Of a stretch of DNA of 64,000 bases, positions 36,149 through 47,034 are shown piece after piece. The translations under genes were made by a program, and so were the position numbers. Under the pieces are notes generated by a model, which saw only the letters and a program-made list of their open reading frames with translations, searched no databases and had not been told where the DNA came from. Every line of letters begins with the position of its first letter. Within the stretch, counting starts at the first letter, position 1. The stretch spans positions 4,316,379-4,380,378 of the forward strand of contig OY730170.1 of the NCBI GenBank assembly GCA_963422465.1, in the 5' to 3' direction. Source of the stretch: Lichina pygmaea (taxonomy: Eukaryota > Ascomycota > Lichinomycetes > Lichinales > Lichinaceae).

Positions 36149-36549
36149 CGCCTGCCAAAGATTCTGTCACGCGCGTGAATCCAACTCCGAGGGTCAGACA
36201 TCCGGCGAGAGCATCATCGAGGGAGCATACTGGTAGAAGGTCAGCATGCTCTTCGCAGTCGTGCTCGACTTTCGACTGTTTTCTCATGCTGCTCCAGACG
36301 TCAGATCGCCACCGGCTACGTTCGTATCAACGACCCTTTTACTACACGGCAGCCGCGCAGATATCCTTTTGTCGACTGCGGCTTCGCCCGACTCTCGGTC
36401 AGAGAAACTTCCAGCCTATGCTTCATCTCCCGATCAAACCCCCTGGAAAGTCCTCAGACTCTGCGTACGATCAAGAGGATCCGCTGGCACTGTATCTATC
36501 ATCACCCTGCAGGCCTCTCGAGCGTCTGCGGACCTAGGCGGCTGAAGCC

Positions 36550-38917
36550 ATGATGTCCGAGTACATAGGGTAGGCAGCCCTGGCATCTGCATTTCTATAA
36601 TTGGAGGTCTTGGCTGACATGGTTTGTAGCGCTCGCATCTCGCTCTTCTCGAGAAGTGATATTCGGTGCATGAACCCTAGTGCAAGGCGTCTTTGATGTT
36701 ACAGGCTATTGACTGCGCTTGGGTCGCGTAGATACATCGGCATCCTACATGAGATCGACTCGGAGACTTCCACGGTCGCCCTGGAACAGGTCATCTCGTA
36801 TGGCACCGAGGGTCGTCGTGGAGTCCCGGACGAAGAGATCGCGGCGACGGAAAAGGTGTACGACTACATCGTCTTCAAGGGGAGCGATGTCAAGGACTTG
36901 ACCATCCTCGAGCCGCCGCAAGCGAAGCGGCAGCTGCCGCAGGTGCCGGACGACCCTGCCATCATCGAAGTAAGTGGTCGGCCGTACGCACACCCTGCTG
37001 CCTCGGTCGTCAGCCGCTGTATCGTCTATGATGAAGACATCGGATGTAATTACACAATTCCGAAAGCGCATACATTCCTGTGGAGAGTCCCGTTGCCTTC
37101 CTTCTGACAAATCCTTTGACATCAAACACGGTTGTTGAGAGAAGTTCGTCCGGGTTGAGAGGCGCTGACAGCGACTTCCGTGACAGAGTGGAAGCCGACC
37201 GCCGCCCGCACCTGCCCCCGCGAGGAACCAAGAGCAACTTGTACCCCCACCTCAACAGCCGCAACCGGGACCATCTCACTTCTCGAATCCGAATCCGAAT
37301 CAGATGTCGATGCCGTATATGTACCCTTCTTTCCCGGGCCAACGGCTGGAACATCCCAACATGCAACATGCGCCGCCTGGTCAGGGCTTTCCGGGCATCC
37401 AGTTCGGTCCGCTTCCGACCTGGTATCCCCCTCCGCCTCCGGCCCAGACTTTCCCTCACATGCACCGCCCGCTCCCGAACCAGGGGACTCCCTTCCACCA
37501 GGCCCTTCTTCATCAGCAGAGGCAGCACCACCAGCACCACCAGCAACACCAACAACACCAGCACCACCAGCAACACCAGCAGGCATCGACGCCTGGACGG
37601 GCCGGGGTCGCAGGAATTATGGAGCCGAAAGCAGGGCCGTCGGCGCAATCCCCGCACGGCGTGCAGCCCACTGCACCTGAGCCGACGGAGCCTATCGCGA
37701 AGGATCTGACTCCACCGGCGCAAAGTGCGCCGACTCCGCCCGTCGACACGAAGCCGAGTCCAGCGACCGCCCTTGCTTCGGCTGCTCCTCAGGCTTCCAA
37801 GGCCCTACAGGCTGCCGTCGCGCCTGTGGTGCCAGTCACAGCCGCCCCGGTCGGCAGGGACGCGCTCATCGCGCACGCCGTCGCCGTGCCCAACCTGGGC
37901 GCGAAAAGGGCAGCGGCTCCAAAGGAGCCGCTGCAGACTAGCTCCAACAACGCCAACATCAAGATCGACGAGACAAAGGGCCAGTCTCGCCCCGGAGCCA
38001 CCAACCCGTCCTTGCACAACGCAACGCTCGCGGCGACGGCGGCCGTTGCGGCTGCCATGGCCAAACTACCGCCTCCTCCCGGGGCGAAGCAGCAACTTGG
38101 CAACCAGCATCAACAGCCGCAGCAACCGCAGCAGCAGCAGCTCGGTTCACAGCAACAAAATCAGACGGCTCTTGACGAGGTGACCCGGAAAGTGAGCGAC
38201 TTGAAGACGAGTGACGGCACGAGGCAGCCTCGCGGCGGCGGTGGCCCATCGACGGCCTCGTCCCGCGGTGGCCGTGGCCGAGGCGGTCATCATCAACCGC
38301 CGCGCAAGGTCGAAGTGCCGACGACCGACTACGACTTCCAGTCCGCCAACGCCAGGTTCAACAAACAAGACCTCGTCAAAGAAGCGATCGCGACGGGGCC
38401 TCCCATGAACGGGCCGTCCTCAGACGACAGAGCCGCGGCTGCCAGCAGCGCCACAACCAACGGCGGCGCGTCCGACGCCGACGCCGACGCCGACGTCGAC
38501 GTCGACGTCCCGATTCCGGCCCCGGTGCCAAGCTACAACAAATCTACGTCCTTCTTCGATAACATCTCGAGCGAATCCAAGGACCGCGAAGACACAACGG
38601 TGCCGCGACCGGGTGGACGTGAGTGGCGCGGCGTCGAACACCGAAAGAACCTTGAGACGTTTGGTCAGAGCAGCGTCGACACGGGCTACCACCGCAGCGG
38701 TTTCCGTGGCGGTGGGCGCGGACGAGGCCGAGGGTACGGTGGTCGTGGACGCGGCGGTCGTGGTGGTGGGTTGCATCATCGTGGCAACCACGGCGGGCAT
38801 GGTCACGGTGATGGCCGTGGCGGTAGTGTCGGTGCCGGTGGGCGATACCGCGGAGATCATCATGCTGCAGGCCAGGCGCCTGCCAGCCGTGCGCCAGCCG
38901 TGGCAGCAAGTACTTGA
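36550..38917 (+). CDS. LSm14/Scd6/Sum2 translational repressor
   Basis: Exons 36550-36569, 36630-36665, 36732-36969 and 37187-38917 give 674 residues in phase. The N-terminus (MMSEYIGARISLFSRSDIRYIGILHEID) is the LSm14-type Sm fold. The middle is Pro/Gln/His-rich low complexity. A DFDF-like box (DYDFQSANARFNKQDLVKE), an FFD box (YNKSTSFFDNISSESKDRE), a TFG box (REWRGVEHRKNLETFGQ) and a long RGG-rich C-terminus follow in the family's order. Scd6/LSm14 represses translation via eIF4G and promotes decapping through Dhh1/DDX6 and Edc3-type contacts in P-bodies. The first two coding exons are only 20 and 36 nt. The polyglutamine/histidine stretch at 37520-37580 is unusually long. Confidence 0.92.
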
Positions 38918-40459
38918 CACATGGGCACATTACCGGTGACCGCGACGGTGACAATCGCAATCAAAGGTCGCCATCGCAGTCACTCTTACAGTCACGACCA
39001 TGGAGCTGAATAATTCTAATGCAACAGCCTCCAAGATGCACTGGACATCAGACAGCACATCCTTCTGTCTCTCCCCTGTCATCTCCGACTCTCTCTGTCC
39101 CTGCCCATCTATCTTTTTATCATATTTCATTTTTGCTGCCCTCTTCTCTAATTTTGCTCTTCTCTCGCCTGTCAATTCCTCATGCTCCATCTCCCCTTAC
39201 TCCCTGCTGCACGTACAGTGTTTGTTCTCGCTGGTCTCAGGAACAAGAAGTATGTGGCGACAGCTTGATATTGTGTTTTTACCCTTGTCTGCTCTGTGTG
39301 CTTTGTCTCTGATGTGCTTGTGGCTCTTACTGGGTGCTTTGTCGTGTTCGGTGCCTGTGGCTTTCACTGGGTGTGCTCTGTTTTGTGTTTGTTGCCTTTA
39401 AGCTGTGACCCCTATCATGCAGATTCGCTTTCTATAAACAAATGCTGTCATGGTGATTATACTGGAGTTGTGTTTTGCGGAGTACAGTAGCACCCACACA
39501 GCCCTGGAGTACGAGTATCCTGTCACAGGGATTCAGGGTTGATGTTCTTGTTGTACATGAAATAGGGACATGACTGAGCATAGCAGTATCATGTACGATG
39601 GCGGCGATGACGATGCGACGGGAAAGTCGGAGATGGATGGCCTAGGTCATGACTAACCTATGACTAAGACCCCTGACCGGTGGATCCCGCCATCGAACTG
39701 CTACCGTATTGGTCATGAAGACGTTCAAGGGCATACGTAGATGAAGATGCATGGATTGGAGTGTAGGTGCTGGGCGCCTGGATGTCTTGACGCTTAGTGC
39801 CTCGTAACACTGTTTTGTTGCAGCTCTTCGGTACGGTACGGTACTATTACATACCTACAGTACGTAACGTACCTCCTGACTTACCTACAGTAGCCTCCGT
39901 AGCGTAAGCGATACCACGGTGGAAGCTAATTGATAGCTCTACACGCAACGGCCGACATGGACACGAAAGCCGAAGACACATCGTCAGTCGGGCCAGTTGG
40001 CAGCCAACTGCACTTCCATCTCGACAGCACGATACCCACGTACGTATGGTACTGTACATACGGAGGATATGAGTACTTCCGTGCCATCGACATACGAGTA
40101 CACAATCTCGCTGTGCGTAGCCAACGCGCGCTCAAAAGCTCCTAGCTTTCGAGAACACGAGCGGAGACTTTCCTTTGGATAGGTGCCAACACCGGAATAC
40201 GATGCGAACAAGACATCTATCTAACGTACGGACGCTCTCACTGGAGCATAGTACAAGAGCTGCTATAGCATACCAGTACGTTACGTACAGCAAAGCTCAT
40301 CCGCTCCCTCGTGTCCGTGACCGAGCACTGAGCGTATAAGAATGTCTTTGTGGACCGTCCGAGGCCCATCACCCCAAAGCCTTGCTAGCTCCCCCCTCCC
40401 GGCGTCGCCGTCGTTGGTTCACCATCGGAGGAGAGAATCTTCCGAAAGATCTACCAACG
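38918..40459. other. Intergenic, UTR-like then GTAC-rich
   Basis: 39000-39490 is CT/TG-rich and resembles a 3' UTR. 39830-40290 is dense in GTAC words. No gene is supported. Confidence 0.5.
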
Positions 40460-41248
40460 ATGGCCGTCATCACTCTCTACTTTCGGTCTCTGCTGGTCTT
40501 CCTGATTGGCTTGTCCAGCCTCGTCCAGGGAGGATCGCTTCTGCTTCCACGCGATCCTCAATCGGTGGCCAAGCCTGTGCGGTTTCCGGGGTCCTCTGCT
40601 GATAGCATCGCCCAAGCAAGCTCCGAAGCAGAGCGGCAACCCTTTCGAGGCTTTGGTTACTTGAGGGTCTGGACTGGTTTCGGCCCCAGATTCTTGGAGG
40701 TTTTGGATATGGGGTTCCGCCCCGTCGGCTGGCTCAACAAAAATGGGGAATGGACCTTCGATATCAAGGAGCGAGGAGTCTTCAACGGGGCGGCCAGCAG
40801 TAAGTCGACACAGCGTCTCCCCCGAATTCGCCGGCGATCTCCGTCGTCGTTGCTTACGCAGCCTTCTCCCATGCGTGCAGAGGCACCTTACGGCGTCGAT
40901 ACCGCTCTTATCAGATCCGAAGTTGGGATGTGCTTCATCTGGAAGGAGAACAATCGTCGGTTAGACTGCCCAAAGATGCCAGAATCGGTACGTCTCATCC
41001 GGACGATCCTAATGTCACATTGGGCCCTCGTGGCATATGAGCTGACATGAGAGTCCCTTCAGTTCGAACCCAACAGTAAAATTGGCGACGCCATCCGTGT
41101 CGAAGGAGACAAATTCGTCCAGGCGTTTAGAGCTTCAAAACGACCTACCAAGGGGAAACTGACATCACCCGTGGTCTTGACCGCTCTCGACGGGTTTCCA
41201 ACAGGCAGGAGGGTCGTCATACAGTGGGTGCCTGCTGACAAGGAGTGA
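40460..41248 (+). CDS. Predicted secreted protein, unknown family
   Basis: Three exons (40460-40799, 40881-40987, 41063-41248) with GTAAGT and GTACGT donors give 210 residues. The start at 40460 yields a signal peptide (MAVITLYFRSLLVFLIGLSSLVQGG), whereas the upstream in-frame ATG at 40382 would bury it. A mature segment RGFGYLRVWTGFGPRFLEVLDMGFRPVGWLNKNGEWTF and later VGMCFIWKENNRRLDCPK (two cysteines) look folded. No catalytic motif or known family was recognised. The protein is likely extracellular. A role as an effector or wall protein would be guesswork. Confidence 0.7.
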
Positions 41249-41464
41249 GCGAGGGCCAGTCCGAGCTTGCTACTAGGTCTGGAGTCACAAGAAGGAGAAG
41301 AGTCTTCGTGAACGTACAGTACGTACAGCACGTATGTACGCATGCCTCTGTCAGTTGCCCGGCGCAGCTACTGCAGCAAGAGACTTTTTTCTTGCTCAAA
41401 GCTCTTCTGTGCGGTGACGACGACGACGACGACAGCAACGACAACGATGACAACGACGACAACG

Positions 41465-41495
<31 letters not shown>

Positions 41496-42792
41496 TCGCG
41501 ACGTACGCGGACAAGCATCCTGATTACTTATTGAAAATGCAGTACCCAAGGGCCCAGAGGGCCTAGCCGCGCCGTTCCCTCCAACCCCAACAAGCTTTTG
41601 TTCATCAGGAAGTGTCATCTGTATTTAGAAAAGAGAAGGGGGCTTTCCTTGTGAGGAGTAATGTTTTTAAGAGAGAGATCAAGAGTCACTTTGATATCTG
41701 GCGTCGTATTTGGAAGAATACATTTCAATGGAGTGGCGGACAATGAAGCAACTCAGCTGCTGCTGTCCAGGCAACTAGCACCTCAGACGACTTTGTTCCG
41801 GCTGCCGGGTGCGTCTGCCTCGTATCCTTCGTCACAGCACAGGAGGAGCGTCATATCATCGAGTCGTTCGATCCAGAACCAAGTGTGGGCCAAGTGGCGT
41901 CGAAGCACCTCGACGCACCACCTCGACACACACACAAGTACCACTAAAACCGTACGGCATGCACCACTACACACACACACACACACACACACACATGCAC
42001 AAGCACCTCCTCCCAAAAGAATAGAACTTGTCAACTACCACCAGCGAGAATAACCTTCTAATCTTGTCGTCGATAATGAACACGAGCCCTCGAGTGGCAA
42101 AGTATCCCCCCCCCCGAGGAAGGAAGGAGGCGCGGTGTCGGTCTTTGAACACATGTTTCTTCCCGCATGTCTTGGTGTGTCTAAAGGCTCTTGATGTGTT
42201 TGAACGGTCTTGGTGTCTTTGAACGGTCTTGACGTGGTTAAAAGGTCTTGGTGTGCCTGTAGAGTTTGGTGTGTGTCTGAACGTCAGGATGCACGAAGGG
42301 TTACCGGTACATGGCATCGGCCTCGCGACCGCACCGGTAATTTGTTTGCGTAACTCGACGCCCTGGAAGAGGCCTCCTTCTTCTACCACGCCACTTTGGC
42401 GTCGGTGGACTTGGAGCAGCGAGGAGTTGTTCTTCGTTTGCTGCTGCGGAGAAGGAGGAGGAGGAGGAGGAGGAGGAGGAGGAGGAGGAGGATCATGTCT
42501 TGGTCTTGCTCCATACTTGAATCATCGACTTTGAATATGCCCTGGTGCCTCTTGTAGATTGGAACGTACACATCGATGACTTGGGTGACAGATTTTCGGT
42601 AAAGTGGTGTTGCAGATTGGCTGGCGGGTATATGCTGTCGTCTCTGTACAGCATCTCCGAGGCAGATGCAAGGTATTGACTACATTTTCTTCGTTGAGGT
42701 CTCGGATCACATTGCCGAGAGGACATGCTAGACGGTTGAGAGTTGAAGGAAAGGTGATGATGCTTGAACCAAGAGAATCCCACCTCACATCG
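41249..42792. other. Convergent intergenic region with simple repeats
   Basis: This holds a GACAAC/GACGAC tract (about 41416-41505), a (CA) tract (about 41971-41995), a 10-C run (42106-42115), three or four ~20-bp degenerate GGTCTTGGTGT repeats (about 42170-42265) and a (GGA)n tract (about 42451-42491). No gene is supported. Confidence 0.6.
42451..42491 (+). repeat. (GGA)n microsatellite
   Basis: About 13 GGA repeats in noncoding DNA between convergent genes. Confidence 0.85.
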
Positions 42793-43901
42793 CTATCTGT
42801 GTGTCCATTCGGGTTTCTTCTTCTTCTCGGCGAATGCAGCCATACCTATGAAGAGGCTTGATGTTAGTGGTGCATGATACGCCAAAAGATTGAGAGATGA
42901 CACGACAGAAGTTGAAATGCTCTCCGGCAGCCACATACCAATCTTCTGATCCTGACTCCCAAACAGCGCGTGAAACAGTCTTCTCTCGTAGTCCACACCT
43001 TCTCTGAGGCTCGTCTCTTGGCTCTTGTTGACCGCTTCCTTGGCAGCCTTTGTTGCGACTTGGCTGTAGCCGGCGATCAGCTCGGCGGTGCTGATGGCAC
43101 CCTCGACGCACTCGTCTGCCGTGTCAAAGACCTTGGCGGCCAGGCCCCACCGCTCCGCTTCGACGCCACTGATGTTTCTGCCCGTCAGGATCAGCTCCAT
43201 GGCTTTGCTCTTGCCGATCGCTCGCGTCAGGCGCTGGGATCCACCGGCACCCGGGATGATGCCCAGCTTGATCTCGGGCTGCCCAAAGACAGCCGAGCCG
43301 GAGCAATAAACGATGTCCGCCATCATCGCCAGCTCACATCCACCTCCGAGAGCGTAACCGTTCACCGCGCTGAGCAGGGGCTTTTTGAAATGCGTCACCA
43401 GCTCCGACCAGGTTTCAATAAAGTCGTCTGTATAAGCATCTGCGAAGGTCTTCTGGGCCATCTCCTTGATGTCGGCTCCGGCTACGAGACCACTGGTCAG
43501 CCATGCTCCGAGTTTCTGGCCGCAGGGCGACCATACCGGCAAAGGCTTTAGCGCTGCCAGTAAGTACTACTGCTCCGACACTCTTGTCGTAATTGAGCGA
43601 CTGGAGTGCTCCGTTCAGCTCCACCATAAGAGGAGTAAACAGCGCGTTCAGTGCCCTTGGTCGGTTGAGCGTGACTACCAACGTGCATACCCTCCAATCA
43701 GCTGAGAGGCTCTACCAGGTATTGTGGACTTGACAGATTGGTGCCGCCAGACATACCGAGTCCTACACCTGGCCTGGGATGCGACACCAAGATATGCTCG
43801 TACGCGGCAGAGCTTGTGGAGGACGACGAGCGTGAGGATAAGCCCCAGGCACATCGCAATTGCTGCAAGGCCGATGGCCGAAGATAGACGTGCCTCATCA
43901 T
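42793..43901 (-). CDS. Enoyl-CoA hydratase, mitochondrial type
   Basis: Four exons (43757-43901, 43537-43674, 42939-43481, 42793-42845) give 292 residues in phase. Residues 1-35 (MMRHVYLRPSALQQLRCAWG, then a Ser-rich stretch) look like a mitochondrial presequence. The crotonase fold follows: VTLNRPRALNAL, FAAGADIKEM with the oxyanion-hole region, GYALGGGCELAMMADIVYC with the first catalytic Glu, and FGQPEIKLGIIPGAGGSQRL with the second. It ends MAAFAEKKKKPEWTHR. Both glutamates are present, so true hydratase activity (trans-2-enoyl-CoA to 3-hydroxyacyl-CoA) in beta-oxidation or branched amino-acid breakdown is likely. There is no obvious C-terminal PTS1, which favours mitochondria. Intron 2 is only 55 nt. 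Confidence 0.92.
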
Positions 43902-44715
43902 ATCTGGGTGGAGATTGATGTCACAGACTCAATGTTGACAGTAACGGTACCGTACCGTATCGCACGCAGCTGATGAATCGCTTCTCGACTGTCACATGCG
44001 CTCTTGTGTCATCGTTGTGCAGTCTCCCGTCGCGATCTGGGACTGCACCAAATAGGGATCATCGTAGTGTTTTCATAGCGCAATACCAGCCGGCGCAACC
44101 GTATATACCGTCACGTCTTTTGTACGTACGGTATGTACGGTAGTACCACCACCGTGTGAATGTATCAGGGGTCAACAAGCACGCTCTATTCCTCACAAGT
44201 CCAAGTGATGATCAAATCTTACCAGGAGGACTACAACGTCAAAGAGATCTCCCCATCTCTTCCAAGCCTCTAGTGGTAGGTACATACTCTAATCATGCAC
44301 TTGGGTAAAGTACCTCGGAGAGCTTCTCCATGCTTAGTCAGCCTTCGTAGCCTTCATACTGTGGCGTCGGCTCAAGCCCTCGCTAGGGTTCAAGACACAT
44401 AATACGTGCCTCCTGAGCATACAAAGACGTTGTCTTTTCATCATGTACTTTGTCAAAGAGATCTTTGATCGCGATGAAGGAACCCTCGCGTCTCTTTATC
44501 CTTCAACAAAGCTGGCTTTGTATACGTGACCGTCTTTCATCTTGTCTGAAAGATCAATGTGACCTTCTACTTGTCGAAAGGATGGTACAAAGGTTATATA
44601 AACAGGAGTCGCCCTCGACTACAATGTCTACACATCACGCTCTCTCTCCTCTCCTTTGGTCAATTCTTCCTCGCTTTCTATTTCGTGGAGGCTGGTTCTC
44701 CGGTATCTTGACCGT
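43902..44715. promoter_or_regulatory. Intergenic between divergent genes
   Basis: This separates the enoyl-CoA hydratase start from the gene at 44716. A TATATAAA box lies at 44595-44602, about 115 bp before that ATG. GTAC-rich sequence lies at 43940-43960 and 44120-44150. Confidence 0.5.
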
Positions 44716-47034
44716 ATGGCGAGTCCCAACAGTCAGGATAATTTTCACTCGGTGCTGGACACCTATCTACAGGACGTGCCAGGTGCTGACATCGACGAGC
44801 CTTTCATATGGCCGACGGAGCTGGCTCCAGACGAGGGTCTACTACCTGTGGAAAGCGCGGGAGTGGGCGATACAACGCTTCCACCAGACGTGACTATGGA
44901 AGACCTCCTCAACACGGATTTTAGTGATTTCACAGGTCCCCGCTTGCAGGGTAGCGATGAGCTTATTGGCCCTCAGGTGGAGCCAGCTACCGCGACGCAG
45001 CCCTTAACAGCACCCAGTCTCGATTTCAATCTGGATCCCGATGTATCTCACGTGTCTGACCAGCCCCCTGTGCCGTCGACTGCCGCCGGTACCGAGTCCC
45101 TTGATCCACTCTTTACCGAAGACCTCACTCTGCCGGCTACAATGGACCTCACGGCCCCTTTCTCATACCCATGGGCCAATACTGCTGTGGCTAATCCATA
45201 CAGTCGACCTACCTCTCCGACAAACTTCTCTACTACTATTGACCAGGGACTGCCAGATCTCTCAACGATTCTGTCACAACCTCCTCTCCCTCCAATCACT
45301 GGCTCAAACGAGATGCTGCCAGCTTTCTCAGCCACTCTGCCACAACCTTGTATCTCTCCGGTCACTGGCTCAGATATCCAAGCAGGTTCGACGCCATTGG
45401 TGCCCACAAAGCCGTCACTGGTGCCGACAAAGCCCTGGATCCGGATCAACTCTACAACGCAAGGAAAGAACCGGCGGTCGGCTAAGATTGAGACGTTCGA
45501 CGCAGGTCGGGTCTATCAGCAGCTTCCCAGCGCCCCAGATGCTTGGAGCGACTTCCGGTATACTCGTGAAGGGGAGCTTGCTGAAGCCGAGACCTACAGT
45601 GTTGCGCAGATGAGAAACTATCTCTTGAACCACCCCTTGAATACTCATAGGCCCGATGGAGAGAACCGACTAAGACTCTGGATCCAGCGCTCTCCAGCTG
45701 ATTCAGCAAGACGATATCCAACGAGCACTTCATCACGGTGCCGCTTTGCAGCATGCTTCGCAAACGGCCACCGTATCCTTGCTGGCCACTATCGAGTCTG
45801 CTTTGACGAACAGAGCTGGAGTCGCCAGAACATTGACCCATACACCAACGCAGGGTACGTTCATCTCTTCTGTCTTGAGAAGCTGATGGATCTTCCGCAG
45901 CTCATCCGACATTGCAACTTCATTGCGGACAACCGAACCCTTCCATCTGAGCCTGTGGGTGTCAATCGCATGAGCCTCGGTGGCGGGACTGTGTTTCGTA
46001 CGGCACAACGCTTCATCAGCGGTTGTCGAGAGAACAGTATGCCTACCTTCATAGCTCGCTTCATGCGAGGGCTCAAGCAAAAGGGCCATGACTTGACTGT
46101 TGATGGCACACTGACGCAGCTCCTCAACATTGCCAAGCTCATCGAGGAGCCCCAAACTCGGGCTCGTCAAAGAGAACAACGAGGCACATCGACAAGTCTC
46201 TTTGACCACCATCTCGGTAATCTGATCAAGATGAACAAGAAGAAGGGACAGAAACGAACTCTCCCTTTGGACGACAGCGGGGATGATAGCTCTGAGAAAA
46301 CCGTGGTGGCGCCGGCAGAGCCGGAGCAGCAACCAGCAGAAGAGCCTCGGACAAAGAAACGTAAGTTGTCCAAGAACCAGGAGCGCGACAAAGCCGGAGC
46401 CTTGGTGGCACCGGCAGAGCCGGAGCAGCAACGAGCAGAAGAGGCTCAGACAAAGAAACGTATGTTGGCCGAGAACTCCGAGCAGGACAACGAGGCAGCT
46501 CGCACGATAGCAGAAATTGCATTCCGCAGGCTCTTCAAGGGGAATTTACCGCAAAGAAGATCCCGCAGCAGTTCAGTAGCCAGCCGCCACCTCCGAAACC
46601 CCCCTGACTCTTCTATCTCATCAACACCGCCCGCATCTGCTTCAAGCAGTCCTCCGCCGCAAGCTGATGTTGCAGTCCCATCCATCGAGCCGATCGAGGT
46701 CATCTCTAGCTCACCCCAGCGTGAGGAACGTGAATCAGCACCTTCTCCATCACCCCACGCCGCTGGGTTTGCACATGCAGTTTCAATCCCGAGCACTCGA
46801 AGGTCAAGCGCTACAAACAGCTTGTTTAGCTTGGGAGGGAGATCTCAGCGGTCTATCAAGACTGAGCGTACCGACGAAGATGATGACGTAGATGAGAATC
46901 GTCGAGGAAGTAAGAAGCGGCACAGAGTATTGGGAGGGTGTTCACGATTTTCTCTCAAGACTGAGTGTATTGACGAAGACGATCTTGAGATGGATGAGAG
47001 TCGTCGAGGAAGGAAGAAGCGGCGCAGAATATAA
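44716..47034 (+). CDS. Fungal Cys/His-domain protein with tandem repeats and SUMO motifs
   Basis: The protein has 772 residues from the ATG at 44716; an in-frame ATG at 44656 would add 20 residues. Residues 1-230 are acidic and Pro/Thr-rich. The conserved core (about 255-490) has LNTHRPDGENRLRLWIQRSP, SSRCRFAACFANGHRILAGHYRVCFDEQ, YTNAGYVHLFCLEKLMDLPQLIRHCNF and ARRFIS-like RTAQRFISGCREN. Spaced Cys/His residues suggest a zinc-binding fold. I recall this core as common in uncharacterised Pezizomycotina proteins. Next comes a 33-residue tandem repeat (VAPAEPEQQ-AEE-TKKR, 46303 and 46402). The C-terminus is duplicated: IKTE-x-x-DEDD-RRG-KKRHR, then LKTE-x-x-DEDD-RRG-KKRRR, each a sumoylation consensus plus acidic patch and basic NLS. 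It is probably nuclear; the function is unknown. Confidence 0.75.
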   Translation: MASPNSQDNFHSVLDTYLQDVPGADIDEPFIWPTELAPDEGLLPVESAGVGDTTLPPDVTMEDLLNTDFSDFTGPRLQGSDELIGPQVEPATATQPLTAPSLDFNLDPDVSHVSDQPPVPSTAAGTESLDPLFTEDLTLPATMDLTAPFSYPWANTAVANPYSRPTSPTNFSTTIDQGLPDLSTILSQPPLPPITGSNEMLPAFSATLPQPCISPVTGSDIQAGSTPLVPTKPSLVPTKPWIRINSTTQGKNRRSAKIETFDAGRVYQQLPSAPDAWSDFRYTREGELAEAETYSVAQMRNYLLNHPLNTHRPDGENRLRLWIQRSPADSARRYPTSTSSRCRFAACFANGHRILAGHYRVCFDEQSWSRQNIDPYTNAGYVHLFCLEKLMDLPQLIRHCNFIADNRTLPSEPVGVNRMSLGGGTVFRTAQRFISGCRENSMPTFIARFMRGLKQKGHDLTVDGTLTQLLNIAKLIEEPQTRARQREQRGTSTSLFDHHLGNLIKMNKKKGQKRTLPLDDSGDDSSEKTVVAPAEPEQQPAEEPRTKKRKLSKNQERDKAGALVAPAEPEQQRAEEAQTKKRMLAENSEQDNEAARTIAEIAFRRLFKGNLPQRRSRSSSVASRHLRNPPDSSISSTPPASASSSPPPQADVAVPSIEPIEVISSSPQREERESAPSPSPHAAGFAHAVSIPSTRRSSATNSLFSLGGRSQRSIKTERTDEDDDVDENRRGSKKRHRVLGGCSRFSLKTECIDEDDLEMDESRRGRKKRRRI
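46303..46500 (+). repeat. 99-bp in-frame tandem repeat
   Basis: Two copies of a 33-codon unit with high nucleotide identity inside the gene at 44716. Confidence 0.8.

Noticed and set aside
42165-42270. Short degenerate GGTCTTG repeats considered as a CRISPR-like array
   Set aside because: Units are diverged, about 20 bp and adjacent without spacers, and the genome is eukaryotic.
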